The notes beneath the pieces were generated by a model, which searched no databases, was not told the origin of the DNA, and saw only the letters and a program-made list of their open reading frames with translations. The position numbers and the translations under genes were made by a program. A stretch of 64,000 bases of DNA from Paenibacillus sp. S150 (GTDB lineage Bacteria; Bacillota; Bacilli; Paenibacillales; Paenibacillaceae), in assembly GCF_019352175.1 (NCBI RefSeq), contig NZ_JACBYI010000003.1:266815-330814 (forward strand), given 5' to 3'. This document shows positions 1-8,339 of this stretch, one piece after another. Every line of letters begins with the position of its first letter. Position 1 is the stretch's first letter.

Positions 1-724
1 CAACAGCCTCGGCCTGCACTACCTGATCGCGCTGCGGCGGCTCGGCAGCGCGATCAGGCCTCTTACGGTGCCGCGCACCGGCGCAGGCTTCCACGACCCG
101 CTGCAGAGCGGGTCGCGGATTGCCAGCGCCACGGCAATCCGCCGGCTGCTCGAAAAGGGAGGCTCTCCGGCAGAATATATGCCGGATTACAGCATATCCA
201 TCCTGGAAAGAGAGCAGGCGGCAGGCAAAGGACCGCTGAACCTGGAAAGCTTCCGGATGCAGCTCCGCCATCTGCTCAGTACCCGAACAGCCTCGGAGCT
301 GCAACACCTGCAGGACATGAACGAGGGCCTTGAAAACCGGCTGCTTCGAATCATGCCGGCCCTGCCGGACTTTACCGTCTCGGGACTATTGGAAGCGCTG
401 AAAAGCAAGCGCTATACCCGTACCAGGCTCCAGCGCCTGCTGATCCATGTGCTGCTGAATCACAGCAAGGAAGAAATGGCGCCGGCAGTGCTCGCCCGGG
501 GTCCGGGCTACATCAGGGTGCTCGGCTTCCGGGAAAGCGGGCGTAAGCTGCTGAAGCAAATGAAGCACAGTGCCGTATGGCCCGTCGTGACAAATCCGGC
601 CCGGTTCTCCCACCCTTTGCTTGAAAGGGATCTGCAGGCGGCAGCCGCTTTTGCCGGAGCATTCAGCAATCCTTCGCGCACAGATCTTTACGGGGACTAC
701 CTGGAGCCGCCGGTCAGGGTTTGA
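1..724 (+). CDS. tmcAL: tRNA(Met) cytidine acetate ligase TmcAL (YlbM), 5-prime truncated by window edge
   Basis: The frame is open from base 2, so the gene begins before the window. TmcAL activates acetate with ATP and acetylates the wobble cytidine (C34) of elongator tRNA-Met. The visible part starts with NSLGLHYLIALRRLGS and soon reaches GAGFHD, which match the conserved end of the nucleotidyltransferase-like core. The helical C-terminal half follows and contains the GPGYIRVLGF stretch typical of the family. It converges with the next gene and overlaps it by 11 bp. The same tmcAL-ylbL pairing occurs in Bacillus subtilis, which supports the call. The active-site HxGH motif lies outside the window and could not be checked. 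Confidence 0.85.
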   Translation, partial: NSLGLHYLIALRRLGSAIRPLTVPRTGAGFHDPLQSGSRIASATAIRRLLEKGGSPAEYMPDYSISILEREQAAGKGPLNLESFRMQLRHLLSTRTASELQHLQDMNEGLENRLLRIMPALPDFTVSGLLEALKSKRYTRTRLQRLLIHVLLNHSKEEMAPAVLARGPGYIRVLGFRESGRKLLKQMKHSAVWPVVTNPARFSHPLLERDLQAAAAFAGAFSNPSRTDLYGDYLEPPVRV

Positions 725-1772
725 CCGGCAGCTCCTGCATGTATTTCAGCGCTTCCGCAAGGGTGGATACCGGCACAAGCTGCATGTCCGTGCCTATTTT
801 GTCGGCCTTGGATTTGGCTTCCTCATAGTTTTTGACCGGCACGAAAAAAATCTCCGCCCCCTTCCGGTCCGCCGCGACAATCTTGTGCTTGACCCCGCCG
901 ATAGCGCCTACGTTCCCATCGGCATCAATCGTACCCGTACCGGCCACCCGGCTGCCTTTGGTCAGATCGCCCGGGGTTAGTTGGTTAACTATCTCCATGG
1001 TGAACATCAGCCCTGCAGAAGGGCCTCCGACATCCGTATCCACAAAGCTGACTGTGTTCCCTTCGGCCTCAGGCTTCACCTTCTGCACCGCTCCGATTAC
1101 GACGCCCAGCCCGGGCTTTACCGTCCCGCTCTCCTGGTTTTTGACCTCAACCAGCTTAACGTCTTCCCTGACTTCCTTGCCGCCCCGCTCCAGCACAACA
1201 GCCACCTGGTCACCAATCCTGCTTGCCGCCAAAAGTGCGGACAATGCCTCCGGATCGGGTATGGTCTGCCCCTCCACACTGATGATTTTGTCTCCGGGCT
1301 TGAATTTGTTCTGGTTGCCGGTCACCGGCACCGAGAACACATACAGATAATCCACAACATCTTCATAGGGAATATCAGCTGCACGGTAAGCCGCCTGTAC
1401 CGCATAGGACTGCGAGCTGTTCATATAATAGACCTGCTCAGCCGCATATTCCTGCTCCGTTTTATCCCCAAGCCGCGTCTCCTTCAGTACAATCTCCGCA
1501 TTGGAATTGAATACAGAGGCGATCAGAAGCGCTACATTGGCATAGCTTGCAGATACCGTGGTCATCATGAAGGCGCCCTTTTCATCCGCATCGGCGTTCC
1601 GGACCTGAATCATCGGCGCTACCTCGGAGGCGCTGCCCGGCTGATAGACAATATAAGGCGTATTCATAAATACAGCAACGTACAGAATAACCACAAATGT
1701 GAACAAGTAGGCGGTGGCACGGAATCCTACCCGGCGTTTCAGTTGCCTCACTGCTTTTCCCTTCTTTCCCAC
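714..1772 (-). CDS. ylbL: PDZ/Lon-type membrane serine protease YlbL (SepM family)
   Basis: 352 residues: a basic N-terminus, one transmembrane segment at about 20-40, a PDZ domain at about 130-210, and a C-terminal S16 (Lon-type) peptidase domain. The catalytic serine is in GGPSAGLMF (S252) and the catalytic lysine is in GAIGGVKHK. It is anchored in the membrane with the protease outside. Relatives include streptococcal SepM, which trims a competence pheromone, and B. subtilis YlbL, reported to help degrade a DNA-damage checkpoint protein. The substrate here is unknown. It faces tmcAL and is divergent from ylbJ, an order conserved in Bacilli. Confidence 0.85.
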   Translation of the reverse strand: MGKKGKAVRQLKRRVGFRATAYLFTFVVILYVAVFMNTPYIVYQPGSASEVAPMIQVRNADADEKGAFMMTTVSASYANVALLIASVFNSNAEIVLKETRLGDKTEQEYAAEQVYYMNSSQSYAVQAAYRAADIPYEDVVDYLYVFSVPVTGNQNKFKPGDKIISVEGQTIPDPEALSALLAASRIGDQVAVVLERGGKEVREDVKLVEVKNQESGTVKPGLGVVIGAVQKVKPEAEGNTVSFVDTDVGGPSAGLMFTMEIVNQLTPGDLTKGSRVAGTGTIDADGNVGAIGGVKHKIVAADRKGAEIFFVPVKNYEEAKSKADKIGTDMQLVPVSTLAEALKYMQELPVKP

Positions 1773-1903
1773 GGCTCCAGGCTGTACATTAGAACAATCT
1801 TGTCCCGTCCCTCGTTTCGCTGTGGCATGATGGTTGTCTTCCCTGCATAAATTGATAACAGTCTTTAGCCTATGTCCTAAGTTATGAAGAGGTGATGCGC
1901 AAA

Positions 1904-3136
1904 ATGAATAACATTAAAATACACCGGATAACCGCGGGCGCCGCACCCTACCTTGGCGGAGCGGCAGCCATACTGCTCGCCGTTGCCATCGTGTCCGCGC
2001 CGGAAGCTTCGTTCGCGGCTTCCATGCAGGGCCTTAAGCTCTGGTGGACCCTTGTTTTCCCGGCACTGCTGCCTTTTCTTATCCTGTCGGAAATGCTTGC
2101 AGCCTCGGGAATTGTACACGGCTTCGGCGTGCTGCTGGAGCCGCTGATGAAACGGATATTCCACCTGCCGGGCACCGGAGGCTGGACGCTTGCGCTCGGT
2201 ATGACTGCAGGCTTCCCGGCCGGAGCCGACGCGGTCATGCAGCTGCACAAGCAGGGGCGCATTTCCGGCAAGGAAGCCGGACGCCTGGCCTCGCTGGCTC
2301 ATTACGCCAGTCCGGTAACCGTACTGGTCGTCGTAGGAGTAGCCTTTCTGCACAATCCGGCGTCAGGGTATGCCTTGCTGGCCATTCACTGGCTTGCCGG
2401 GCTCATCGCCGGTTGTACCTCCGCCCTGATATGCAGACGCTCCAGGGTTCAGGAGCCGGTTCCCCCTGCAGAGGTGAACGGCAAAAAAGCCTCCTTGCCC
2501 AAACGTGTTCTCCGCGCCGCCGCCGAAGCCCGCATAGAGGATGGGCGCAGCTTCGGCAGACTGCTCGGCGAATCCGTAAGTTCTGCCGTCCAGAATCTGA
2601 TGGTCGTCGGCGGCTATATGATCATGTTCGCAGTAGCGATTAATATAGCGGCTTCCATGTTCCCGCAGCTGCCACAGGCACTTGCGGCCGGTGTGCTGGA
2701 GATTCATCTCGGAGCCCGCGCGCTTAGCACAGAAGCAACGGGACTTCCTTCCTTCAATTCTACAGGCCTGCTGAGCACAGCCTTGCTGTCGGCTGCCCTG
2801 GGCTGGAGCGGTGTGTGCGGACAGCTCCAGGCGCTGACCGTGCTTAAGCAGGCCGGAGTGCGTTTCCTGGCTTATGCCGGCAGCCGCCTGCTTCATGGCA
2901 TCTATGCCTTTTTGTTGACTCTGCTATTGTGGAAGCCGCTGCTGAATCTGCACACGGCTGCGCTGCCGGCGACCGCAGTCCCGGGGGAATACCTGCCCGC
3001 AGACACCTTAAGCCCCGCAACAGTCTGGAGCTCTTTTCCCCAATTATTGGGCTTGCAGTCCCTGATCCTGCTATTATTATTAGCCCTGTCCGGGGCTGTT
3101 TATGTTATTGCTTCGCTCCGCCGTCCATCCGCATGA
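1904..3136 (+). CDS. ylbJ: Sporulation integral membrane protein YlbJ
   Basis: About 410 residues with many hydrophobic helices and nucleoside-transporter-like Gly-rich stretches (GGWTLALGMTAGFPAGAD; LSTALLSAALGWSGVCGQ). In B. subtilis YlbJ is a sigma-E dependent membrane protein needed for full spore formation, with proposed roles in mother-cell or forespore membrane transport. Three starts are possible. I prefer ATG 1904, because the AGGTGAT-type Shine-Dalgarno at 1890-1896 is 7 bases upstream; the GTG at 1892 and ATG at 1895 lie inside it. The 3-prime end overlaps the convergent coaD by 32 bp. Confidence 0.85.
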   Translation: MNNIKIHRITAGAAPYLGGAAAILLAVAIVSAPEASFAASMQGLKLWWTLVFPALLPFLILSEMLAASGIVHGFGVLLEPLMKRIFHLPGTGGWTLALGMTAGFPAGADAVMQLHKQGRISGKEAGRLASLAHYASPVTVLVVVGVAFLHNPASGYALLAIHWLAGLIAGCTSALICRRSRVQEPVPPAEVNGKKASLPKRVLRAAAEARIEDGRSFGRLLGESVSSAVQNLMVVGGYMIMFAVAINIAASMFPQLPQALAAGVLEIHLGARALSTEATGLPSFNSTGLLSTALLSAALGWSGVCGQLQALTVLKQAGVRFLAYAGSRLLHGIYAFLLTLLLWKPLLNLHTAALPATAVPGEYLPADTLSPATVWSSFPQLLGLQSLILLLLLALSGAVYVIASLRRPSA

Positions 3137-3626
3137 ATTTGAGCTTCATGGCCTGCTCTACTTCAGGCGTCACAAAGTCGGAGACATTCCCGCCGAAATG
3201 GGCAATCTCCTTCACTACACTTGAGCTTAGATAGGAATATTTCGGATTGGTCATCATAAATATCGTTTCCGCTTCAGGGTCCAGGTTATGATTAATGGAG
3301 GCATTCTGCAGCTCATACTCAAAATCGGTCACCGTACGGATTCCGCGGACGATTACCTGGGCATTCTTTTGCCGGAGTAAATTCACCAAGAGATCACGGA
3401 AGCTGTCTATTTCCACATTGGGAATATCTTCGGTTGCCTGCCGCAGCAGATCGGTGCGCTCTTCTACGGAGAACAACGGATTTTTGCTTAAATTGTTAAG
3501 GACGGCAACAATCAGCCTGTCGAACTGTTTCGCTGCACGCTGAATAATATCCATATGCCCCATTGTTACCGGGTCAAAGGTTCCCGGATAAATGGCGACA
3601 CGTTCTTTTCTAATCTGCTGACTCAT
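3105..3626 (-). CDS. coaD: Phosphopantetheine adenylyltransferase CoaD
   Basis: 173 residues. Catalyses the penultimate step of coenzyme A synthesis, 4-phosphopantetheine plus ATP to dephospho-CoA. The nucleotidyltransferase signature TFDPVTMGHMDII is at the N-terminus, and the C-terminal SYLSSSVVKEIAHFGG loop is conserved. The gene is inside-out to rsmD: its start overlaps the rsmD stop by 17 bp, so the two are probably translationally coupled. The start is set at ATG 3626, not the adjacent ATG 3629, because the GGAGGG Shine-Dalgarno (about 3632-3637) is then 5-6 bases away. The length fits the family's usual 160-170. Confidence 0.92.
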   Translation of the reverse strand: MSQQIRKERVAIYPGTFDPVTMGHMDIIQRAAKQFDRLIVAVLNNLSKNPLFSVEERTDLLRQATEDIPNVEIDSFRDLLVNLLRQKNAQVIVRGIRTVTDFEYELQNASINHNLDPEAETIFMMTNPKYSYLSSSVVKEIAHFGGNVSDFVTPEVEQAMKLKFMRMDGGAKQ

Positions 3627-4218
3627 CATTACCCTCCTTGCCGCTCCCGGGTTCTTCTCGGGAAGAAGCTTCATACTTATAAATGCAGACGGTTGTCTCC
3701 CCGTATACCGCTTGCCTTGTTCTATGGAATCCCGGAATTACCTCCGGATATTCATAGCCTGACTCATGCTCCAGCACAATGACCGCGTCCTGCCGCAGCA
3801 GACCCTTTTGAACCATTGCCAGCATTAGTTCATGCCCGTGCTTCAGCCTGTAGGGAGGGTCCAGGAATACAAGATCAAACGAACGCCCCCGCTTCTCCAG
3901 CGCACTAAGCGCCCTCCCTGCATCATTGCGGTAGACCTCCGCCTGTTCTTCCACCTTGGCCGCCTTCAAATTAGCGCGCACCGTATCAATGCTCTTCTGC
4001 TCCATATCCACAAAAACAGCCTGGTCCATTCCCCTGCTCAAGGCTTCAATTCCCAGTCCGCCTGTTCCGGCGAACAAATCCAACACGGCGCCCCCCTCGA
4101 AATAAGGTCCAATTATACTGAACATCGCTTCTTTAACCTTGTCGGTTGTAGGCCGCGTTCCGCTGCCCGGAACACTCTTCAGGGGTCTGCCCTTCGCACT
4201 TCCCGATACAACTCTCAC
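3610..4218 (-). CDS. rsmD: 16S rRNA (guanine966-N2)-methyltransferase RsmD
   Basis: 202 residues, with the class I methyltransferase fold. The SAM loop is VLDLFAGTGGLGIEALSRG and the substrate motif is FLDPPY, both diagnostic for RsmD. It methylates G966 of 16S rRNA in the small subunit. The N-terminus MRVVSGSAKGRPL is also typical. It is the promoter-proximal gene of the rsmD-coaD pair. Nothing odd was seen. Confidence 0.92.
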   Translation of the reverse strand: MRVVSGSAKGRPLKSVPGSGTRPTTDKVKEAMFSIIGPYFEGGAVLDLFAGTGGLGIEALSRGMDQAVFVDMEQKSIDTVRANLKAAKVEEQAEVYRNDAGRALSALEKRGRSFDLVFLDPPYRLKHGHELMLAMVQKGLLRQDAVIVLEHESGYEYPEVIPGFHRTRQAVYGETTVCIYKYEASSREEPGSGKEGNDESAD

Positions 4219-4589
4219 CGCTCGTCCACCTGCTTTTATGTCTCTGTTTGTTATGCCGTTCAGGGCATTAGTCCAAGCCTATAGTACCACAATTGTCTAT
4301 TGAAATAAAAAGATTGTCTGTACATGTCGCATTAGGACCGGTAGACCCTTCGTAAAACGGAAGCTATTGCACAAAGTGCAGCCATGCAATAAATCCCCTA
4401 TAGGGTTATCGGCCATCAAGGCCACAGATCTCAAGTGTAATCTATACAACTTTTCTGGCCTGGCGTGTATAAGTTTGGACATTCAGGGACATCATGTAAC
4501 TATCGACATCGCAAAATGTCGTAGACAACCGCGGAGCAGGCTTACGTTTCCCCATAAGCTCTTCGTCCGGTTTCTCCTCTCCCATGAAA
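4219..4589 (+). other. Intergenic region with several hairpins ahead of an orphan plus-strand terminator
   Basis: No convincing gene in 371 bp. Short inverted repeats are visible: a TTGCA/TGCAA pair around 4364-4387, CCCCTATAGGG near 4396, TATACA/TGTATA near 4442-4470, and GACAT/ATGTC near 4505-4520. They precede the strong terminator at 4590. Since no plus-strand gene lies upstream (rsmD runs the other way), a small structured RNA is possible. There is no homology evidence for one. Confidence 0.3.
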
Positions 4590-4619
4590 GAGGCCCTAGA
4601 GATAGGGCCTCGATTTTTT
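4590..4619 (+). terminator. Strong rho-independent terminator without an upstream gene
   Basis: Perfect 7-bp stem GAGGCCC/GGGCCTC with an 8-base loop, followed by GATTTTTT on the plus strand. The minus-strand tail has only a short T run. Confidence 0.75.
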
Positions 4620-4801
4620 ATGCCATTTTTCATGAATGCCAAAACCAGCTCTGCTAAGAGACGAACGTCCTTTCAAGACTGATAGCTTGATTCCCTTCAT
4701 TCTCACGATCCTGCACATGAAAAAAGTACGCACGACAAGGCTTCAGCGAACAGACTGTGCCTTAAAGTGCATACTCTAATTTCAGCCTTGAAAAAAATCA
4801 C

Positions 4802-4836
4802 AAAACAAAAAAAATCCGACACCTGACCGCGCCGGA
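4802..4836 (-). terminator. Terminator of the coiled-coil gene
   Basis: Read on the minus strand, a TCCGGCGC...GTGTCGGA hairpin is followed by eight T residues, 10 bp after the stop of the gene at 4846. Confidence 0.75.
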
Positions 4837-4845
4837 CTGAGCCAT

Positions 4846-5142
4846 CTATTTAATTCGTTTAAGCTGGGCTTCCTGCTCAATGGAACGTGCCGAGAGCAGT
4901 TCAATAATCCGGTGCTGATTCTCTAGAATAGTCTCTATTTTAATTACACGTTCGTTGGTTTCCAGCACAGCGCTCTTAATAAGGTGCTGATCTGCCTCAA
5001 TGCGGTTCAGACGCTGGTCAATGTTCCCAAGATGCTGGCTTACACCATCCAGCCGTTCATCTGTACGATCCAACCGCTCATTTACAGGTACCAATTCTTC
5101 CCGAATAACAGACCGAAATAACTGCACCCAATCATTATCCAT
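4846..5142 (-). CDS. Small coiled-coil protein of unknown function
   Basis: 98 residues, almost entirely a heptad-repeat helix. Regularly spaced L/I positions and repeated NERLDRTDERLDG-like units make a long parallel or antiparallel coil likely. There is no signal peptide or membrane segment. A clear GAAGGAG Shine-Dalgarno precedes the ATG and a terminator follows, so it is a real monocistronic gene. Similar short proteins are common in Paenibacillus and Bacillus genomes and are sometimes near phage genes. I do not recognise a function. It lies beside an integrase remnant and a lysis cassette, so phage ancestry is possible. Confidence 0.7.
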   Translation of the reverse strand: MDNDWVQLFRSVIREELVPVNERLDRTDERLDGVSQHLGNIDQRLNRIEADQHLIKSAVLETNERVIKIETILENQHRIIELLSARSIEQEAQLKRIK

Positions 5143-5229
5143 GTGCTCCGCTCCTTCAAACTTGATATATAGATTGTACCAGAATCAAATTTTTTATTCT
5201 ACTTGGGAAGTTAGGGAGGTCATATAATC

Positions 5230-5430
5230 ATGGCGAAAGGCAGCATAGAAAAGCGCGGCAATAACTCCTGGCGACTGACCGTTGAATTTGGGTATGATGC
5301 CCAAGGAGAACGGGGCTTTTAGCGCAAAACAATCCGTGTTGAAAATATATTCCAGTGGCTTGTCCATTCCACCCAGGCAAAGAAGCGCGACCTGGCTTTT
5401 CAGCTTAGATCACGCCTCAGTTCTTATAAC
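5230..5430 (+). pseudogene. Remnant of a phage-type tyrosine integrase N-terminus
   Basis: Translation from ATG 5230 reads MAKGSIEKRGNNSWRLTVEF and continues as YDAQGERG. This is the usual arm-binding N-terminus of phage and ICE tyrosine recombinases of Firmicutes. A TAG at 5320 interrupts it. The frame then resumes with RKTIRV, degrades within about 30 codons and abuts the next gene. No core-binding or catalytic domain (RHRY) is present. A GGGAGG site lies upstream. Confidence 0.65.
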
Positions 5431-5571
5431 TTAGAAGAAGCATGCACTCAAAATAATGACAAGCAGGATGTAAAGCACCAGAATCGCACCTGTTGAGGCG
5501 AAAGGACTTACAGGAGGATAGCCTCCCTTAACCCCGGCCTCTTTACCGCCATAACCGCAATCTGCTCCCAT
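5431..5571 (-). CDS. YjcZ/SscA-type sporulation miniprotein
   Basis: 46 residues: a Gly/Tyr-rich start (MGADCGYGGKEAG, then GGYPP), then one hydrophobic helix (GAILVLYILLVIILSACFF) running to the stop. This is the layout of the YjcZ family of short spore-associated proteins found in many copies in Bacilli. A strong GGAGG Shine-Dalgarno lies 8 bases before the ATG at 5571. It is probably expressed in the mother cell during sporulation. It shares no operon with its neighbours. Confidence 0.75.
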   Translation of the reverse strand: MGADCGYGGKEAGVKGGYPPVSPFASTGAILVLYILLVIILSACFF

Positions 5572-5848
5572 GAGATTACCTCCTTCAAAATGGTCACTAC
5601 ACAACAGAATATGTACCCTCGCCCCGTGCAGATTGGGCTAAACCGTTTAAATTTAGGCAGTCATTTGTGCCCGCCGCTCAAATACAGCATTTGCAGCTTG
5701 CAAAAAAATCCCGCCTCGCCTTTTCAAGGGTGTGACAGGATTAAGATAAGTTCTCATAAGCGCCGCGGCAGCTTGTACTGACGGCCTGTGAAGCTCGCCC
5801 AGCTTACAGCCGGCGGCTATAGGCCCGGTTAGACTTGCGATATGTCTA

Positions 5849-6127
5849 TCAATCCTTTGTTGAGCCTTCTCTCTTGTTGAACGCCAGTTCGAACAGTCCG
5901 GTTGCCGACAGGCCTGCAAGTCCGCCCGCCCACAGGCGCAGAATCAGATTCATGTCTGTAAACGGATAGGCTACAGCGCCTACAAACAGGCCGATAACCA
6001 GTCCGACGGCCGGAACCAGATTGCGGGGAAGGACCACGGTAGTCTTGACCAATTGAACCAGCGCGAGGACAAAGACAGCCAGGACGGAAGCAAACGCCAG
6101 CACATTGTTCAGTGCATCATTCACCAT
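5849..6127 (-). CDS. Phage-type holin
   Basis: About 92 residues with two to three hydrophobic segments (AFASVLAVFVLALVQLV; VPAVGLVIGLFVGAVAYPF; LRLWAGGLAGLSATGLFEL) and a charged C-terminal tail. That is the pattern of small holins that open the membrane for an endolysin. I place the start at ATG 6127, with GGAGG about 10 bases upstream inside the end of the endolysin gene; the GTG at 6136 overlaps that site. It sits directly downstream of the endolysin gene. No other phage structural genes are here, so the pair may be a domesticated or relict lysis cassette. Confidence 0.75.
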   Translation of the reverse strand: MVNDALNNVLAFASVLAVFVLALVQLVKTTVVLPRNLVPAVGLVIGLFVGAVAYPFTDMNLILRLWAGGLAGLSATGLFELAFNKREGSTKD

Positions 6128-6132
6128 GTGCA

Positions 6133-6936
6133 TCACACCTCCTTCTCGGCTGCAATCAGGCCTGCCCGGTACATCACAGTGAGCGTTCTGTAAAAATCAT
6201 AGCTGCCCCCGGAAGGCGTATCGAGCAGTCCCGCTGCCACCGCTGCATTGACCGCAGGCTGAGCCCACTCGGGCACGTTCATAGCTGTCCGCCCTTCCAG
6301 GGCTGCCAGACGGTCTATCACATTTTTGATGGTCTGGCCCTGCTCCATAACTCCGGTCTTGAGCGTATCTCTGCTTGTGCCCAGTCCGCTGACGAGCTGC
6401 TGAAGCTCCTTAAGCTGCGCTTCCAGACTGGCCAGCTTTTGTTTATCCTCTGCCGACATCTCCCCATCCTCCTTTAATTCATCATATTGAAACAGATTAT
6501 AAGTATTCATAATTTGGATAAGCTTCGCGGCATAGTTAGGATCAGTGGCATAGCCGGCTGCAGCAATCTCCCGTGCTGCGGCCGCGCCACCCGCCCCGAT
6601 GACCTTGCTGTACAAGTTGCGGTTCCACGAGACACCCTCCCGGATCAGCTCAGAGTGGTCGGCTACGGATTCTCCCCAGTTATTATAGGCACGAAAAGCC
6701 GCAGACACCTGTACCGCTTTTCCGTTCTGATATTCAGTCGTCTGGATGGTGATGCTTCCGGCAGGCCCGCGGCCCTTGATTCCGAACAGATTGTTAGCCC
6801 TGACCGTCAGTCCGCTGCTTCCCCAGCCGGATTCAAGTGCTGCCTGTGCAATCGTCAAGGAAGCTGCAATATTGCTCTGCTTCATATCGGCAACAGCAAA
6901 AGGCACGATTTTGGCAATAAATTCACTCTCCGTCAT
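6133..6936 (-). CDS. Endolysin, GH73 glucosaminidase (FlgJ/LytD-like)
   Basis: 267 residues. Residues 1-150 form a glucosaminidase domain with the typical QAALESGWG active-site segment (catalytic Glu) and NLFGIKG. A coiled-coil linker follows at about 160-190. The C-terminal tail (PEWAQPAVNAAVAAGLLD then YRTLTVMYRAGL) recurs in Paenibacillus phage lysins. It cleaves N-acetylglucosaminyl bonds in peptidoglycan. There is no signal peptide, consistent with export through the neighbouring holin. A Shine-Dalgarno AGGATGTGAGGAG precedes the ATG. Confidence 0.85.
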   Translation of the reverse strand: MTESEFIAKIVPFAVADMKQSNIAASLTIAQAALESGWGSSGLTVRANNLFGIKGRGPAGSITIQTTEYQNGKAVQVSAAFRAYNNWGESVADHSELIREGVSWNRNLYSKVIGAGGAAAAREIAAAGYATDPNYAAKLIQIMNTYNLFQYDELKEDGEMSAEDKQKLASLEAQLKELQQLVSGLGTSRDTLKTGVMEQGQTIKNVIDRLAALEGRTAMNVPEWAQPAVNAAVAAGLLDTPSGGSYDFYRTLTVMYRAGLIAAEKEV

Positions 6937-7156
6937 CTCCTCACATCCTTTCTCTATATAGAATGCGGATTCTGTTGAAATGCCTGTGCGGTCCCCTATG
7001 GATATGTGTTTTTAATAGATTAGACCGGTGTTTTTTGCAGCATCATGTATTATAGAAGCAATAATGAATGTTTTGGGTAATACTAAGCAAACGACACTTG
7101 TGATTTTCATATTTTTGCCGTAATATAGTTACAATTCACTACTCAGGAGGGTCTGA

Positions 7157-7288
7157 TTGCCTATGCCTTCATATTATTTCAAAGAGCTCTGGACACCCCT
7201 AAATTGGATAGGAGTCAAATTCTTCCGAGACGACGAAGGCTATCTATGGATTAAATGGTGGTCCAAACCGCGTAAAAGACTGCGCTAG
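7157..7288 (+). CDS. Tiny aromatic, basic protein of unknown function
   Basis: 43 residues if read from TTG 7157, which sits 6 bases after CAGGAGGG; ATG 7163 is the alternative but is 12 bases away. The protein is rich in aromatics (five Trp, four Tyr, four Phe or more), with WTPLNWIGVKFF in the middle and a basic end (KWWSKPRKRLR). A promoter-like AT-rich stretch precedes it and an AAACCTTTC/GAAAGGTTT hairpin (7334-7388) follows. The composition suggests a membrane-surface or toxin-like peptide, but no family is recognised. Confidence 0.55.
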   Translation: MPMPSYYFKELWTPLNWIGVKFFRDDEGYLWIKWWSKPRKRLR

Positions 7289-7601
7289 CCCTCATCAGAA
7301 GTGTCCGTGCCGGCTTATGGCAGAATTAAATAAAACCTTTCTTCATAGTGCGCCGGATAGTTCTCCAGACCTATGGTGAAAGGTTTAAGGTTTAAATGGA
7401 CAAGCACCCTGCTCCAGCGCTGAGCGCAACATTTACAATTGCAAGCTTGGAACAGGTTCGCTTTCTTCTTTGTTGGGGCAGAAATATTGCTTCGTCACAG
7501 GATCTGGGCCGATCCGAGTACCCAAGATGTTAGTAGACGGTTGGCTTCTCTATGCATTCATTAATTCCTCTGAGAATTTGTACATATTTCCATTCTAATC
7601 A
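7289..7601. other. Intergenic, mostly without recognisable content
   Basis: Contains an inverted repeat at about 7334-7388 (arms AAACCTTTC and GAAAGGTTT, 9 bp plus further pairs, long loop). A 45-codon plus-strand frame from about 7396 is too short and unfamiliar to call. Confidence 0.4.
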
Positions 7602-7646
7602 GGAATACCGCTGTCTCAGCCATGGAGAGCTGCCGGTATTCTTTTT
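7602..7646 (+). terminator. Rho-independent terminator
   Basis: GAATACCG/CGGTATTC stem with TTTTTT on the plus strand. It lies 150 bp ahead of the PilZ gene and ends transcription from upstream. Confidence 0.65.
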
Positions 7647-7796
7647 TCAGTCCTGCCGCCTTATCTCCCGGCAGTGAGTCTCCCTTTCATTAAGCAGAGA
7701 AAAATTTTAAATCTTTTCTTTTAAAAATAGCACTTTAGTAGATTGTGGTGATCATTGCAGTTCGATATAATTGCAAAAAAAACAGCGGAGGTAACC

Positions 7797-8171
7797 ATGG
7801 ACGACTCCAGCAGAAAAGAACCGTTCCGATATGTGATGAATCAGCCAATCGAATGCTGGCTGGAACTTCCAGCCGGCAACTCCGGGCCCGGTGCCGGAAA
7901 GCTGACTGAAGGGGTGCTGCTCGACCTTAGCCGCTCCGGCTGCAAGGTGCGCACCTCGCTGAACCTCCGCTTCACCGCTGGTGATACGAAGCTGATTATC
8001 CATTTCCGGCTGGCGGAAGACAAGCTTCAGTTCGAAGGCAGCGTGCGTTGGGGCTGGATGTTTGGACTGGGACAGTTCCAATACGGCATCCGCCTGGATT
8101 TACAGGAAGCTGAAGAAGATCAGCTGCTCCGGGAGCTTGAGCTCTGGACGAATTCGCGCAGAGCGCAATGA
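7797..8171 (+). CDS. PilZ-domain protein (c-di-GMP effector candidate)
   Basis: 124 residues from ATG 7797, chosen over an upstream ATG because GGAGG lies 5-7 bases before it. A single PilZ domain is visible: RYVMNQPIECWLEL provides the first arginine of an RxxxR-like region, and DLSRSGCKVRT corresponds to the D/NxSxxG motif. These positions normally bind cyclic di-GMP. The first motif here has only one clear arginine (KEPFRYVM), so binding is likely but not certain. It is a cytosolic, single-domain adaptor with no partner gene beside it. Confidence 0.8.
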   Translation: MDDSSRKEPFRYVMNQPIECWLELPAGNSGPGAGKLTEGVLLDLSRSGCKVRTSLNLRFTAGDTKLIIHFRLAEDKLQFEGSVRWGWMFGLGQFQYGIRLDLQEAEEDQLLRELELWTNSRRAQ

Positions 8172-8339
8172 GTATAGTCCCTCCGTCATCAGAGATGCCC
8201 TCCTCAAGGAGGACGTCTTTTGGGGATGCGCTTGATCAGCGGCTCTCAGCGGCGGGGAGCAGCAGCACAGTTTCTGCTTGCGCAAAAGCGAACATGCAGC
8301 CCATGATCATGCTTACGCCAACCGGAACCAATATATGCT

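Noticed and set aside
4297..4657. Small open frames between rsmD and the coiled-coil gene
   Set aside because: They cross the terminator and several hairpins and show no conserved features.
5653..5919. 88-codon minus-strand frame next to the holin
   Set aside because: Overlaps the holin gene in another frame, has no ribosome site and no family features.
7396..7534. 45-codon frame resembling the start of a winged-helix regulator
   Set aside because: Only a weak likeness around SLEQVRFLL; ends too soon and has no ribosome site.
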